NCBI GenBank assembly: GCA_039000515.1
Contig: JBCFYV010009882.1
Location: forward strand, 58,024,277-58,088,276
Source of the DNA: Timema cristinae
Lineage: Eukaryota; Arthropoda; Insecta; Phasmatodea; Timematidae
DNA length: 64,000 bases
Reading direction: 5' to 3'
The notes beneath the pieces are model-generated. The model worked only from the letters and a program-made list of their open reading frames with translations. It was not told the origin of the DNA and searched no databases. Made by a program: the position numbers and the translations under genes. Below, in pieces: positions 23,601-34,268 of this stretch (position 1 is the first letter of the stretch; each line of letters begins with the position of its first letter).

Positions 23601-24370
23601 CCCAACCACTTTTTTTTTTAGCCATGGCCAATTATTGTAAGTGGCCTCTACGTATACAATTTATAATTAATTTATAGAATATAATTAATTTTGTTCTTCT
23701 ACTTAAATACATTTCTTCTACAAAATAACATTTTTTTAAAAACAAGACTAACATTGCATGCTCAAATCATTGAAGGTTTATGTTTGTGTTAGATTGGTTA
23801 ATATTATAATCTACTTGTGGTAGACAGACCCAAAAGTTAATAATAATAATTAATTCAATACGCATTATTAATCAGTATGGTTTAGTTTATTACAAATATA
23901 CTACTTATAGTAAGTACTTGATTTATTATACCATAATAGATGGATCTAGTTTGCTAAACTTACCGTTTTGTTGATAAATGCTAACAAACGTTTATAACTA
24001 TTGCATTAAATAATCCCTAGTAAAGTTGATAAATAATAAGGACTCCAATATAAATAAAGTGTACATATATAGCTTATTAAATACATGTGTACCTTAACAC
24101 TTGGGATCAATAATCAGAATACAAACACATAGGAAAAATTCATATTTTAACAGTAGTCTTATTTTACCTTGTTTTAGTGTTATAGTCATTTTGGTGTTTA
24201 ATTAATTCATACGACAAACTGAGCAATAATAACTAATTTCTTTGATTTCTTTAAAAATAATGATTGGTATGTCACTTACAACATTGCTGATTATTCTTTT
24301 CAAACAAAATAATAATGTATAATATTTATTACTCATTCCATTCCATTATTTGAATAATAACACAACTGGT
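20666..24370. other. Intergenic DNA; GC-richer block at 21640-22080; cruciform at 22614-22654
   Basis: No gene seen. 21640-22080 is a second GC-richer, repeat-free block; its minus-strand open frame (77 codons, 21883-21650) resembles nothing I know. The palindromes ATCAGCTGAT (21243-21252) and GCTGATCAGC (near 21998) lie about 750 bp apart. At 22614-22654, TTGTGCC/GGCACAA encloses a perfect hairpin CTATACCT-AA-AGGTATAG (22631-22648). Confidence 0.45.
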
Positions 24371-24375
24371 CTGAT

Positions 24376-24400
24376 TTGTTGTTGTTGTTGTTGTTGTTGT
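24376..24400. repeat. (TTG)n microsatellite
   Basis: About eight uninterrupted TTG units. Confidence 0.95.
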
Positions 24401-24435
24401 ACTTTATATTTAATGTGATAATTTATACTTATTCA

Positions 24436-25240
24436 AATGGAGAAATGGCTTATTTGAGTTTGATTTATGGATCTGACGAATGTAGTTAATCTGAAATAAG
24501 ACGTCTGTATGCAGACAGCGTTCCAAATATATGTCTTACAGTTAAGAAAGGGGTTCAAAGACTATGTAAACGCATACAGAATGATGGTTTAGCTAAAAAC
24601 CAAGAATGGAACGAAGCTAAGCCAATCACTTATACACTCAATCTCAAAGACCAGTGGATACTCAGCAACATTGAAGATAATTATGAATATCATTTGTAGA
24701 GAACGTCGGATACAACCATGATTGTGTGGAGAGTCATTGCCATTTTCTAAACTCTGTATTATCTACGGTTGAAGTTGGAATCACCAAAGATGGATTAGTA
24801 AATTTTCATAATACTCATCATTCGGTTTAATAATATCAATTCACTAATGTTAAATAAAGACACCAACAATAATTTCGTTTAAATTTAATGGCAGGAATAA
24901 ATGTAGACCATTTAATATTACCTGTTGTTCTTGATGAGAGATCAGAAGGAGAATCTTATTTCAATTTCTTGAACAATAAGTTGAGTGGACTGTTTGAATA
25001 TGTACTACTGGTCGTCATACGCCACATGTGGTTTACGCATAACGGTGTTCCACCACATGCTATAGGATTATATATACCTTTCTTGGTTTGTCAATTTCCT
25101 AAAAAATAAATTGTACATGACTTTGGGCCAGCTGAGAGAAACTATTTACACAAAACTCATTGACAGTTTAAAAACTCTCCGTCAGCCCGAGTAATGTATC
25201 TAAATTTTTAACGAAGAATATAAAACGACTACACGCGTAA
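24436..25240 (+). mobile_element. Tc1/mariner-type transposase relic
   Basis: With stops and gaps ignored, the plus strand reads as the family of insect transposases that end in a DD[E/D] catalytic domain. An N-terminal helix-turn-helix part (...SLIYGSDECS, SEIRRLYADSVPN at 24454-24520; ...IEDNYEYHL, RTSDTTMIVWRVI at 24670-24735) is followed by TKDGLVNFHNTHHSV (24761-24830). The catalytic core INVDHLILPVVLDERSEGES...FLNNKLSGLFEYV, then RHMWFTHNGVPPH, lies at 24888-25060. The usual MWF.HDGAPPH block has N in place of the catalytic D. The segment with the first catalytic D (TDEA) is missing or unrecognisable, and the final third is lost. No terminal inverted repeats were found. Inactive. Confidence 0.8.
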
Positions 25241-25249
25241 ATTCAGGGG

Positions 25250-26305
25250 CAAAGGGTTTATTTTGAATATTCATGGAAAGCAGAAATAGCTATAACTGTG
25301 CAACAACGTCAATTATTATGGTTAGTAGAACTCTTTTTTTCTACCTTTTTTTTCCCGAGTTTACCACTGAAGGCGGTCCCACACTTATATATATATTGTT
25401 TGCAAAAAATTACATGTTTCTAAGTTTCATTCTGATTTTACACTAAATAATATAGTTATTTATCCTAAAAATAGATACGATTTAATAGATCCACAGAAAT
25501 AAATGACTCTAAATAATGGCTTTGCATTAAAAACTTTTGCCACAAACATTAAATGTCTAATTAGTGATTGATTATATTTATTTTAATTAATCATCTGATT
25601 TTAATATTTTAATTAATCGGTTATTTATATCAGATGATAGGGGATTCAATTTATTTAGGTTATGTGTGCTATGCTTACTTTATTTAAGTTGTAAGTCACA
25701 TAACATTATTATGAAAATCATTAAGTAATGATCTAACTACTTCTTTAATAAATTACTTATGTTTTTAATGGCAATTATATTGTATATTTTAGAATAAAAA
25801 GGATATTCCACTATAGATATGTTTCGTACTAACTACGTAATTATATCAAACTTAACTATTAAAATAACCAGCATATTATATTAAAGTCACTATTTATTGT
25901 AGTATATGAAGGAAATATAATAAATTTAAAAAAAATTGTTAATGTTAATACATAGTAACCTTTTGCATTTTGTTTATGTTTGGGATTTGTGTCGCCATCT
26001 CTGATAGCTACAACACGTGTTCAACTCACTAAGCTGCAGCCCCATTTTGCAAGACTTTTCTGGCATCTATTTTGGATACTACGCAAATACTGAGTGATGG
26101 CCCTCACTTTTGCTTGTCTACACTACACCTAGTGGCGATTCGGGTATCCCAACATCCTTCCAAATACACTGACGATTTTTTCCTTACTTTATATCGAGAT
26201 GTTTTTGAATCTAGGCTCCTTGTTAATTTTTCCTAACTCACATGAACACACTATCTTTTCAAGTTATCATGATTTATCGGGTGACGGTATATATATAGGT
26301 ATTGC
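25250..26305. other. AT-rich intergenic DNA
   Basis: No gene seen. A 10-bp inverted repeat ATCATCTGAT (25590-25599) / ATCAGATGAT (25629-25638) encloses a duplicated TTTTAATTAATC. 25980-26170 is slightly GC-richer but without recognisable features. Confidence 0.5.
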
Positions 26306-26309
26306 ATTA

Positions 26310-26660
26310 GATTTATTGATAAATTTATATAAATTAAATATCTAACGTATAATATTTTTATTTCACTTATATAATGAGTGCTGGTACTTGATATAATATT
26401 TTATGTTCCTCGTTTTGGAAATATCTCATTTAAATGTATATTAAATTAAGTCCTTTGGGCAGGATTCACTTGTAAATTGTAGTCATTGATAAATTTATAT
26501 AAGTTAAATATCTAACAAATGTTATTTATATTTCGTGTTTATAATTAATGCTAATGACATTAATAATATTTCTTAATCTTGTTCTTTAAGATATCCTGTT
26601 TAAATCTAACTAAACACTTGGGGCTATATTTAACTTTACAAGTTTTGCGATTGCTTTATA
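26310..26660. repeat. ~170-bp tandem duplication
   Basis: TTGATAAATTTATATAA followed by TTAAATATCTAAC starts at 26316 and again at 26486, a 170-bp period. The segments downstream also align in both copies ('ttt.ggaaatatctcattta', 'aagtcctttgggc...cacttgtaaatt'), with a partial third copy fading by about 26660. Copies are diverged. Confidence 0.65.
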
Positions 26661-26664
26661 TGTG

Positions 26665-28180
26665 ATTTTTAACTGAGGTAAACTAGGAATATGTCTGTCT
26701 GGCCAACTTCTATGTTATTAATTTCTTGTGGTTTTAAATAGTGTTTAATGCTATTGTGTGGCTATACTGGAACTGATGTCACCTACTGAATGGATTCTCC
26801 TTATTTATTAGACTACAAATCGAATGTTCACCAAAATCATTTATATGCTTCTAATTGTAGAAACATAAATTGTTGTCTTATTGTATAAAATCTTTTTTTA
26901 ACTGAATTTTTTCTAGGTTCTTATTTGGTACTGTTTTACGTACATTATATTTTGGTTTTTAATGTAAAAATATTGTTAAAACGTCTGTACTAAAATAAAT
27001 AATAATAGCTCCTTTTTCCACTTATCCATGCCTTTAGTCTATAACCTGCCCCTTCCAACATCTTCCATGAATGTATGGATAACTTGAATGAATGGCAGTA
27101 GGAAATTTGAACTCAAATTACAAGGTTCCTTCGTCGTTGACATAGGAAGGTTCTCGATCTTTCATCTCAGTGTGTGAGCTGCTTGTGGAAGATTCGCCTA
27201 AAAGGTAGGGATCACCAGTGTGACAGTCTAGGAGGAAAACACCCATTTAACTTGTTAGCTATTTCCATCAAAAGGGTTCCTCACATGAATATTTGTTTTC
27301 CCAGCTGTCACTATTAGAAATATATCCTATATTAAAGCAAAGCAAATGTAATAATATGGATATATGGTTTATAATTTTAGTAAAACTTCCTTCTCTTAAT
27401 AAATAGGACTATATGTATTAATGTTGTGGCACTCTTCTATTCTTGTTATGAAGACTACTTTAGATACACCATTTTTTGGAAAAGGGAATGGATTAATGGT
27501 TTATAACATAAGACATTGGCATTTACCAGGTGTATAAATAAGAAACACTGTTGGTGAAAAATTATCATCCAAGTGTGTTTGGAAGTCTGACCTCACATAT
27601 TACTTGGACATATCAAAGCACACAAAGCCCTGATGGCTCCATTTGTATCCAGTTTAGTAGATTCTCTACATCTTACTTTAAAAATATACTTGGGTTATCA
27701 ACTCAATATTCTACAAACTATTCTACAAATGATCATAATGGCCAAATGATACTTTTTATATGATAAATGTTCTATAAAAATTCTTATTAAATATAATTTT
27801 ACGCTATCATAATGGCAGTTTTCATAGTATTTAATATTTTTTTAACACCACATCTTACTACCATTACGGGTTATAGACCCCTACGACTTTAACAAATTAA
27901 ATCTCAGTAATTTTATTGCATATAATATTATAATTGCAAAAATATATTTCTTTATGACAATGAGTTAATCTAAAATGTGTGTAAAATAGATATTTGGTGG
28001 AAAAATATAATGTGAAAGATTAGCTTACTAGTGAGGCAAGGTTATGATTTCCTTTTAAATTGTAAACCCCCTCTCCTTCCTCACAGCCATCTTCCTATTT
28101 ATTGTTACCATATTTAAATTTATTGATTCTTTTTAATATATATATTTTATATTTACAGCTACCCATATATGATTATGCCC
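26665..28180. other. AT-rich intergenic DNA
   Basis: No gene seen apart from the SINE 3' fragment at 27845-27882. A 70-codon open frame at 27551-27763 has no recognisable similarity. Confidence 0.5.
27845..27882 (-). mobile_element. SINE 3'-domain fragment
   Basis: Inverted remnant of the 3' domain shared by SINE A and B (AACACCACATCTTACTACC, then ACGGGTTATA). Too short to assign to a family. Confidence 0.55.
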
Positions 28181-28184
28181 ACTT

Positions 28185-28390
28185 GCGGCATAGAGATGAC
28201 GATGGGAAAATCTACAGGAAGTTTGCCTAAATTGGCGTGAAGATAATATAGTGTTTTTTCAATTAGGTAAAACACCCGCAATACACCCATCTGGTATTAA
28301 AGTCCTTGACTTCAGCGTCACTTCCAAACCAGACCCAAGGTGCCACATTGGTGTGTGTGCCTATTGATGTAGAGTCTTCATCCCAATATA
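28185..28390 (-). mobile_element. SINE B, degenerate
   Basis: Read on the minus strand: 'gacgctgaagtcaaggactt' (head), 'ccagatgggtgtattgcggg', then 'ttttacctaa' and the 'cacgccaatttaggcaaact' body, in the order of SINE B. The B box is mutated beyond function. Confidence 0.5.
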
Positions 28391-28399
28391 TAAAAACTA

Positions 28400-29060
28400 T
28401 TTGTTTTTAAACTGTCAAAACAAGTGTTAAATTATGAAGTTTAATAAACCAATGAATGCTTTATGTTTTTAGATCCAATAAAATATAAACGTCCGCTTTG
28501 ACTTTTATTTTTAAATTTAGTCTGCCCACGTCTTCGCTAAGCAATAAATAAACACATTACATAACATCGAATGCCAAAAAAGTATTAAACTTAGTTGAGA
28601 GCAGTTTTTTATGCGTATGAATAGTCACGACAAATGATAATCTTGCACCCTCTCCTCTTCAATACTTCAGCTATTATCAAGGGTCATCTTAAGTACCAAC
28701 AACACCAGTAAGGATGCATGCAGTTTAATTGACTTTGCTTCACGCGCTGATGAGATAGTGTGATAATATATCTTAGCATGGTTCCTTATATATAAGGAAT
28801 GAAACAGAAGAGGTCCTGCCTGTATTAATCAGTTTCGTAACTTTTGAGTGACTGTCAACCAACAAACTAATAGACTATTATAAAAATGTATCAATTTAGA
28901 TTATTATTGTTCATACTATGCAGAAAAAAGAAAAGCCTTTCAAAAATTAAAATCTAAAAAAAACCTTTAATATTGATTATATGTATAGATCTACTATCTT
29001 ATAAAATAAAATGAAGTAAATTTAAAGAATACCTCTATAGTGAGCGTTTTATTACACCAA
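28400..29060. other. AT-rich intergenic DNA with an 18-bp palindrome
   Basis: No gene seen. 28792-28809 is a perfect 18-bp palindrome, TTCCTTATATATAAGGAA. Confidence 0.5.
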
Positions 29061-29064
29061 ATAA

Positions 29065-29833
29065 AATTGTGCTGTTGGCTTAGTGCCAAGAAACAAAACT
29101 AAATAAATATAAATCACATACAGGAATGTAAAATTAGGAATATACAAAATAATAATCTTCCCAGTTGTTCTCTATGTGCGTGAAGCATGGTGGTTTCTTA
29201 ATTAACTTGCATGACGGACATTTTTTTAGGGTGTTTGAAAAAAAAATGCTTAGTATGATATTTGGTTCAAAATCGAATGGGGATACTGGGGAGTGGAGAA
29301 GGTTATAAAATGGTGAGCCACACAGCAATACATTACTAGCCTCGGTGGCGTGGTTGGCTAACGTGCTAGTTTCATGTTGAGCTAGACTGCCAAGGACGGG
29401 GAGATTGAGGTTCAAATCTCAGTCGGGTGAACTAAGGGTGGTTTTTCCTAAATGATGTTCCCCTCTCCCTCCACGAAAATGCAGGTTCACTTCCTTTAAT
29501 TCAACCTTCCTAATTCCTAACCCATTAGCGTAATTAGTACTTAAGCACATAACCCGAACGGATAGTGAGACATGGTGCTAAATTAATTAAACAAAACATT
29601 GTTAGGATAATCAAGATTCATAGATTAAGGTGGGCAGGACATGCAGCGCTAATGGAAGATTCTAAAACCATGTTCAGAGTATTTACTGGCAAACCCAGTG
29701 GGAAAAATGTCATTGGGAAAACTTAGATCTAGATGTGAGGAAAACATTAGAATATACCTGAAAGAGCTAGGTTGTAGTGAGGTGGACTTGTTGAAGATAA
29801 AGATTGTTAGCGTGGTTTTGTAAGTGTGGCAAT
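29065..29833 (+). mobile_element. LINE C-terminal fragment, split by a nested SINE B
   Basis: Left part: VKLGIYKIIIFPVVLY, then VREAW (about 29130-29190), then after a frameshift VFEKKMLSMIFGSKSN and GDTGEWRRL (29229-29310), ending near 29338. Right part from 29590: NIVRIIKIHRLRWAGHAALM, EDSKTMFRVFTGKPSGKNV, fading to VSVAMN near 29833. Together these follow the usual order of an arthropod LINE polyprotein C-terminus (YKTLI.PVVLYG.E.W; FERK.LRKIFG; RLRWAGHVARM; GKP.G), with the SINE at 29339-29582 sitting between them. The right part matches the remnant at 5.87-6.13 kb, so both come from related elements. Stops occur in both halves. No endonuclease or catalytic RT box is present. Confidence 0.85.
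29339..29582 (+). mobile_element. SINE B, full length, nested in a LINE
   Basis: Head GCCTCGGTGGCGTGGTTGGC, B box GGTTCAAATC (29409-29418), body with CCTAAATGATGTTCCC and AATGCAGGTTCACTTCC, then the shared 3' domain (ATAACCCGAACGGATAG, then TGAGACATGGTGCTAA). Slightly more mutated than the copy at 11.3 kb; the 3' hairpin has one mismatch. No clear target duplication could be found. Since it splits a LINE reading frame, it inserted after that LINE copy. Confidence 0.88.
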
Positions 29834-30169
29834 GAACGTTCAAGTTCCTAGTGTCTTATAGAATAGTGAGTAATTTCCCATGCAGCACCATAAAATTACT
29901 GAAAACCTACTCTGTGACATCGGAACTTTGTCGGACAATGATATAAGTCCTGCTTTAATCCGATGAGCACTTTTTGAATGTAACTAGAAAAAAGGCAGGC
30001 AGATAGACAGAGAGACAAGTGCATGTATAGGACAAACAAATCTTAGAATTTTATTAAGATATAGATAGTAAATATTTTATGTTCAAAGCATACTATTATG
30101 TAGGTGATTGTAGTTGAGGTATGAAAATAAATCTATCATAAATATTAATTAAATGAAGAGTTTGTGGGT

Positions 30170-30965
30170 TTGTATGTCAATAATGTTCAACCATTTTACA
30201 TCGATTACCCCCTATATGCCGTGTACTCACTACTCTCATTATACCCATTATATACTTTTAGCTCCTTTTACTATTTTTATCCTCTTTACCCTTTTTGCCA
30301 TTTTAACCGTCAAATACCCGTTTGTTCTTTAAACCATTCTACCCCTTTTACCCTTTTAATAAATTTTAAACTTTTTAAACTATTTACCTATCCTTTTAAC
30401 CCTTTAAAAATTACATTACAGCTTCTTTTTACTCCCTTCAACCTTTATGCCCTTCATGCATTTTTAACACCTCTTTACACCATTTAAATCTTTTTTACGC
30501 TTTATACACTAAAATATTTTTTTCCGGGCTAAGTCTGCTGGTTAATGTAAACAAGAGTAAAAAGTGCAAAAAGGGTAAAAATTATAACCAATCAAAAAGG
30601 ACAATAAGATCTAAAAACGAAATTTTTTTTTTTTTTTAAAGAACCGGATGTCAAAAATGTAAAAATAGAAAAATTAGCTAAATTGAAGAAACGTGGGGAA
30701 AAAGATAAAAGTAAATATAATAAAATAAATGTATAAAGGTTAAAATAAGTACAAGAAATAAAGTGTTAAAAAGATTTAAAAGCTGCAAAAAGGCCAAAAA
30801 GGGGGAAAGGGGAAACAAGGCTATATGTGTAAAAAAAAGTGGTAAAAAGAGTATAAATGTTAACGGGGTGTAAAGCGTAAATGGCGTGGATATGGTAGAG
30901 AGGGTAAGGTAAAATGGGTATGACGGGTAAACGGGGCTAAACAGTTAAACGGGGTAGATATGTTA
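30170..30965. repeat. Strand-asymmetric fold-back of degenerate TTTTACCC-type units
   Basis: 30170-30525 is pyrimidine-rich on the plus strand and built from degenerate short units such as CTTTTACCC, TTTAACC and TTTTTACCCTT. 30553-30965 is purine-rich and built from the complementary units (GGGTAAA, AAAAAGGG, AACGGGG). A short unique centre, CCGGGCTAAGTCTGCTGG, lies at 30524-30541. The two arms are therefore mirror images in composition and unit, like a large imperfect inverted repeat. I have not shown a base-by-base alignment of the arms. A 107-codon open frame in the left arm (30164-30487) is low-complexity Tyr/Leu/Phe/Pro sequence and not a gene. Confidence 0.65.
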
Positions 30966-30969
30966 AGAA

Positions 30970-32115
30970 AATGCTAAAATACTTTTAATTGGATTTAATT
31001 ACAACCAATTAATCATGTTGTGACATTATCCTTTCATTTTTTACTAGCGCCAACGTGCAAGAGTTTAAATTAGACTTATTGTTTATGGATAAGTTATCAA
31101 TTAACCTTAAAAATAAATTTCATCTTTTAAAAACATGTTCAGATTTAATCTCTCTTTTGACATTGTGTATTATTCAGCCTAATTTCGCATTTTATTACAC
31201 AATTTAAATTAATCAAGAATTAATATTTAAACTACATTGGAGCAAATCTTTTATTTCTAGAATCTTAAACTAGAATCCAGATTTTAAATTTTCATTCCAA
31301 TTTTGAATACAAATTCGAATCCTCGAATCCATAAATAGGTAAAATTTTAGCTCGAGTGAAAATATCTTACTTTTCATATGTAAAAATATTTAAAACTTGG
31401 TGCCACTGACCAATGATTTTATTTTTTATTTTTATTACATCATAAAAAATAAAGATAGCCCTTTTTTTAGTCAATTAACAAAATAAATACAATGCGTTTA
31501 CATTACCAATATATTTTTACCTTATATATTTATACCTTGGGCATCCCGACTTTATTTTATATATATTCCTAAGATACTTGTTTTGAAAGTAGGCCTAAAG
31601 GTTTCATGACAACTATTTATTTATTGATATTACACACTGTTGGTTCCTAAAGACTAAATATTTAAATGAAAATTGACTTACTTTTTTTAGTCAAGTATTC
31701 GAAAAATAGCTTATATTTAAACGCTAGTAACATAGATTAAATACGTTTATAGATAATATTATAGTTATCTGTACATACAATAAACATTCTAAATGTCTCT
31801 TTTCATTCCATATTTCCGTCTGTTTGTTGGTTTCAAGTAAATTAAAAAGTACTCATAGAATCGAGACAAGAATTTTTCTAATATACGCCTTACTTTTCAG
31901 GAAACAATTTAAGCTATATATCATTGTGATATCTCATCAGAAAGCGAGGCAGTGTCGAGAACAACAATTGTTCCTGTGGTTACATTTGCGTCTTAAATTT
32001 GTAAAAATACAAATATATTAATTATTTATGTATATAATGAATAAATCGCCAAGGCTAATTTATATTTATTAGATTCTGTTATAGTCAATCATAAATATCC
32101 TATTCTTTCAATTTT
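30970..32115. other. AT-rich intergenic DNA
   Basis: No gene and no named repeat seen. Confidence 0.5.
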
Positions 32116-32120
32116 AAAAT

Positions 32121-32200
32121 GACAATAGGACACGGTTATCGAACCCGTGACCTTTGATTTAATATGCCTATGGCCTATTCAGTAGTAGTCTCTTGCTTAG
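32121..32200 (-). mobile_element. tRNA-like sequence / SINE C head, copy 1
   Basis: The minus strand has a B box GGGTTCGATAACC near 32134-32146 preceded by AAATCAAAGGTCAC, which aligns with the tRNA-like sequences at 32.5 and 32.9 kb. The A-box side (CTACTGAATAGGCC) is poorly preserved. Confidence 0.45.
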
Positions 32201-32459
32201 GGTCACTCACTCCCTCTCCGCTCATCTTTGAAGGTAGAGTATGTGATGAACGTCTAAAAATCGTCGGCTACATATTAGTAATCGATTAACATCACGAGCT
32301 ATCAAATAACGTGGGCATCTTCAACTTGGGATGGCTTTATGCTGCCAAAAGTACAATAACAACTGTACAAATGCGTGTATCGTAATGGGTTGAATAGCCA
32401 AGCTAAGATATTAGTTAATTACGGTTATAGCCGCATAAAAACATCATATTCTTTAAATT

Positions 32460-32552
32460 GAAAAAAAAGGACATTGGGATATGAGATAAAAACTCAGGAC
32501 CTTTCTTTTAATACAACAATTCTCTAACCACAGAGCTATCAAGGAGTCGTTC
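32460..32552 (-). mobile_element. tRNA-like sequence / SINE C head, copy 2
   Basis: On the minus strand: TTGATAGCTCTGTGGTTAGA (A-box region), then ATTAAAAGAAAGGTCCTGAG and a mutated B box GAGTTTTTATC. Same layout as copy 1 and the plus-strand copy at 32.88 kb. Confidence 0.5.
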
Positions 32553-32876
32553 CGTAGCCATATTTTAGACAGATTCTGTGATGGACATGCGGAAATAGTC
32601 CACTACATATGATTGATAAATTAGGATTATAAGTTAAGCCCATAGCCGTAACCAACAAATATAATAACTTAGGTATTTAATCCACTATGATATGCACATT
32701 CGTATAATTGTGATTATACTATGGTAAGCATAAAGCTCTCCCGAGTCAAAGATATATGCGTGATCTGATAGAACATGCTCTAACCTGATCAATCTTATGT
32801 GGCTGACGATTTCTGAGCATCCATGAGAGACTCTGCCTTAAAATATGATTGAAGAACTACCCTGGCATGACATGAC

Positions 32877-32948
32877 TCCTGGATAGCGCAGTGGTAGAAC
32901 ATTGGCTTACTAAGCCAAAGGTCCCGGGTTTAATACCCGCATCCAGGT
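32877..32948 (+). pseudogene. tRNA-like pseudogene or SINE C head, copy 3
   Basis: About 72 nt with much of a tRNA cloverleaf. Acceptor arms CCTGGA/TCCAGG pair; the anticodon stem TTGGC (32902-32906) / GCCAA (32914-32918) is perfect around the loop TTACTAA; CGGG/CCCG pair in the T arm. The formal anticodon would be ACT, unusual for a serine tRNA. The D stem (GCGC/GAAC) does not close, the T loop is TTTAATA rather than TTCRANY, and one extra base separates T stem and acceptor. It is therefore unlikely to be a working tRNA gene. Two related sequences on the minus strand lie within 800 bp. Confidence 0.6.
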
Positions 32949-33067
32949 GTCATTTTTAATTATAAACAAATATGGTATTTATTTGCGGCTATAACCTTAA
33001 CTGACAAATAGAATAGCTTGGATATTTAATTTACCATTGAATTGCTCAAATGATAATAGTGAGGAAT

Positions 33068-33180
33068 CTCCTTCGGTGGTCTCTTGGTCTCATACGTCTT
33101 TATCATAATAGATTGGACTGACGAGGACGGGGAGGTAATCCCAGCCGTATGGACTAAATTGGTTGATTCTTAATAGCTTA
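33068..33180 (+). mobile_element. SINE B, 5' part only, degenerate
   Basis: CTCCTTCGGTGGTCTCTTGG, then GACTGACGAGGACGGGGAGG, follow the SINE B head; the B box is lost and similarity ends soon after CGTATGGACTAAAT. No 3' domain. Confidence 0.5.
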
Positions 33181-33659
33181 CAAATTTATGGCTAAGACAG
33201 GTAGAAACATGAATGAAATTTTTTTTACTAAACCAATAAATTAATATATTCAATTATTTACAGACTTCAAAAATACGATTAGTTTAGTTTATATATACTA
33301 CTTTATATATTGATTAGAAAGTGTAGTTCAACTTGATTAATAAAATAAAGTATTTAAACAATTTGTAACTTTTTAGAAGCACGTTTTTTTTTATTTTCAA
33401 AAGTACTCACATCAATGATCACGTGGAAAAATAAGAATTTCTTGTATTGTCTTTTTTTCCTGTGATTGGTATTTGGAGATTGAATCGAGATATAATGTAC
33501 TTTGATGATTTTTTCCTTAAAAATTACCATCCTTCCTTCCACGAGAAATATTGGTATTCATTTTCTAAATAACAATTTCCTCAAATCCATCCCAATAGTA
33601 TGAATATGTGGGTAGCCTGGTTCGATAGGAATATGGAGGCACGTATAAATATTTATCAT

Positions 33660-33782
33660 ATTTTCAAACTTGATATATAGATAAATATACAATATTTACA
33701 AATTATATATATATATATATATATATTATTTATACAATATTTACAAATAATATATATATTATTTACAAATATTATATATATT
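33660..33782. repeat. AT-rich microsatellite with ATTTACAAAT repeats
   Basis: (AT)n runs alternate with several copies of TATTTACAAAT/ATTATATAT. The following SINE A inserted into or beside this tract. Confidence 0.8.
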
Positions 33783-33785
33783 GAC

Positions 33786-34080
33786 GGGTGACCTGGCGGT
33801 CTAGGGGTAAGGTGTCGGACTTCTATGCTGGGGTCCGGGGTTCAATCCTCTGTCCCGGCACAGATTTATCTGATTACCAAACCCTTCCTTCACCTTTGAC
33901 AAGACATCTTGTGAATGTGGGGAATGCCAGGCCTCCACCGTGGTTCGGATTCCACGTTAAACTGTAGGTCCTCCATTTCATCTCACAATCACCCTACCAT
34001 TACACATTAGCGTAAGTGCGTATAACCCGAACGGGTAGTAAGACGCGGTGCTAATAATAATAATAATAATAATAATAATA
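33786..34080 (+). mobile_element. SINE A, full length
   Basis: The tRNA-like head carries an A-box-like TCTAGGGGTAAGG (near 33800) and a B box GGTTCAATC (33839-33847). It is followed by a ~150-nt body containing CCAGGCCTCCACCGTGGTTC and the 3' domain ATTAGCGTAAGTGCGTATAA, CCCGAACGGGTAGTAAGACG, CGGTGCT, and an (AAT)n tail of about ten units (34051-34080). It is closely similar to the copies at 2.7 and 42.5 kb. The surrounding AT repeat hides any target duplication. Transcription would be by RNA polymerase III from the internal promoter; no protein is encoded. Confidence 0.92.
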
Positions 34081-34268
34081 TATATACATAAATATATATT
34101 ATTTACAAATAATATGTATATATATATGTGTATACATAAATATGTATAAATATATCTTAGGTTATGCCCAAAAGTACGATTAATATTATTAATAAACCAA
34201 ACAGTCAAAATATGAATTTAGGAGCCTCGTTTATAAACACAAGTAAAATAAAATGTTTGAATAAAATA

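Noticed and set aside
30164..30487. 107-codon open frame rich in Tyr, Leu, Phe and Pro
   Set aside because: It is the translation of the TTTTACCC-type repeat arm and has no domain or sequence complexity.
32877..32948. A functional serine tRNA gene
   Set aside because: The D stem does not pair, the T loop is non-canonical, the anticodon ACT is unusual and related broken copies lie nearby.
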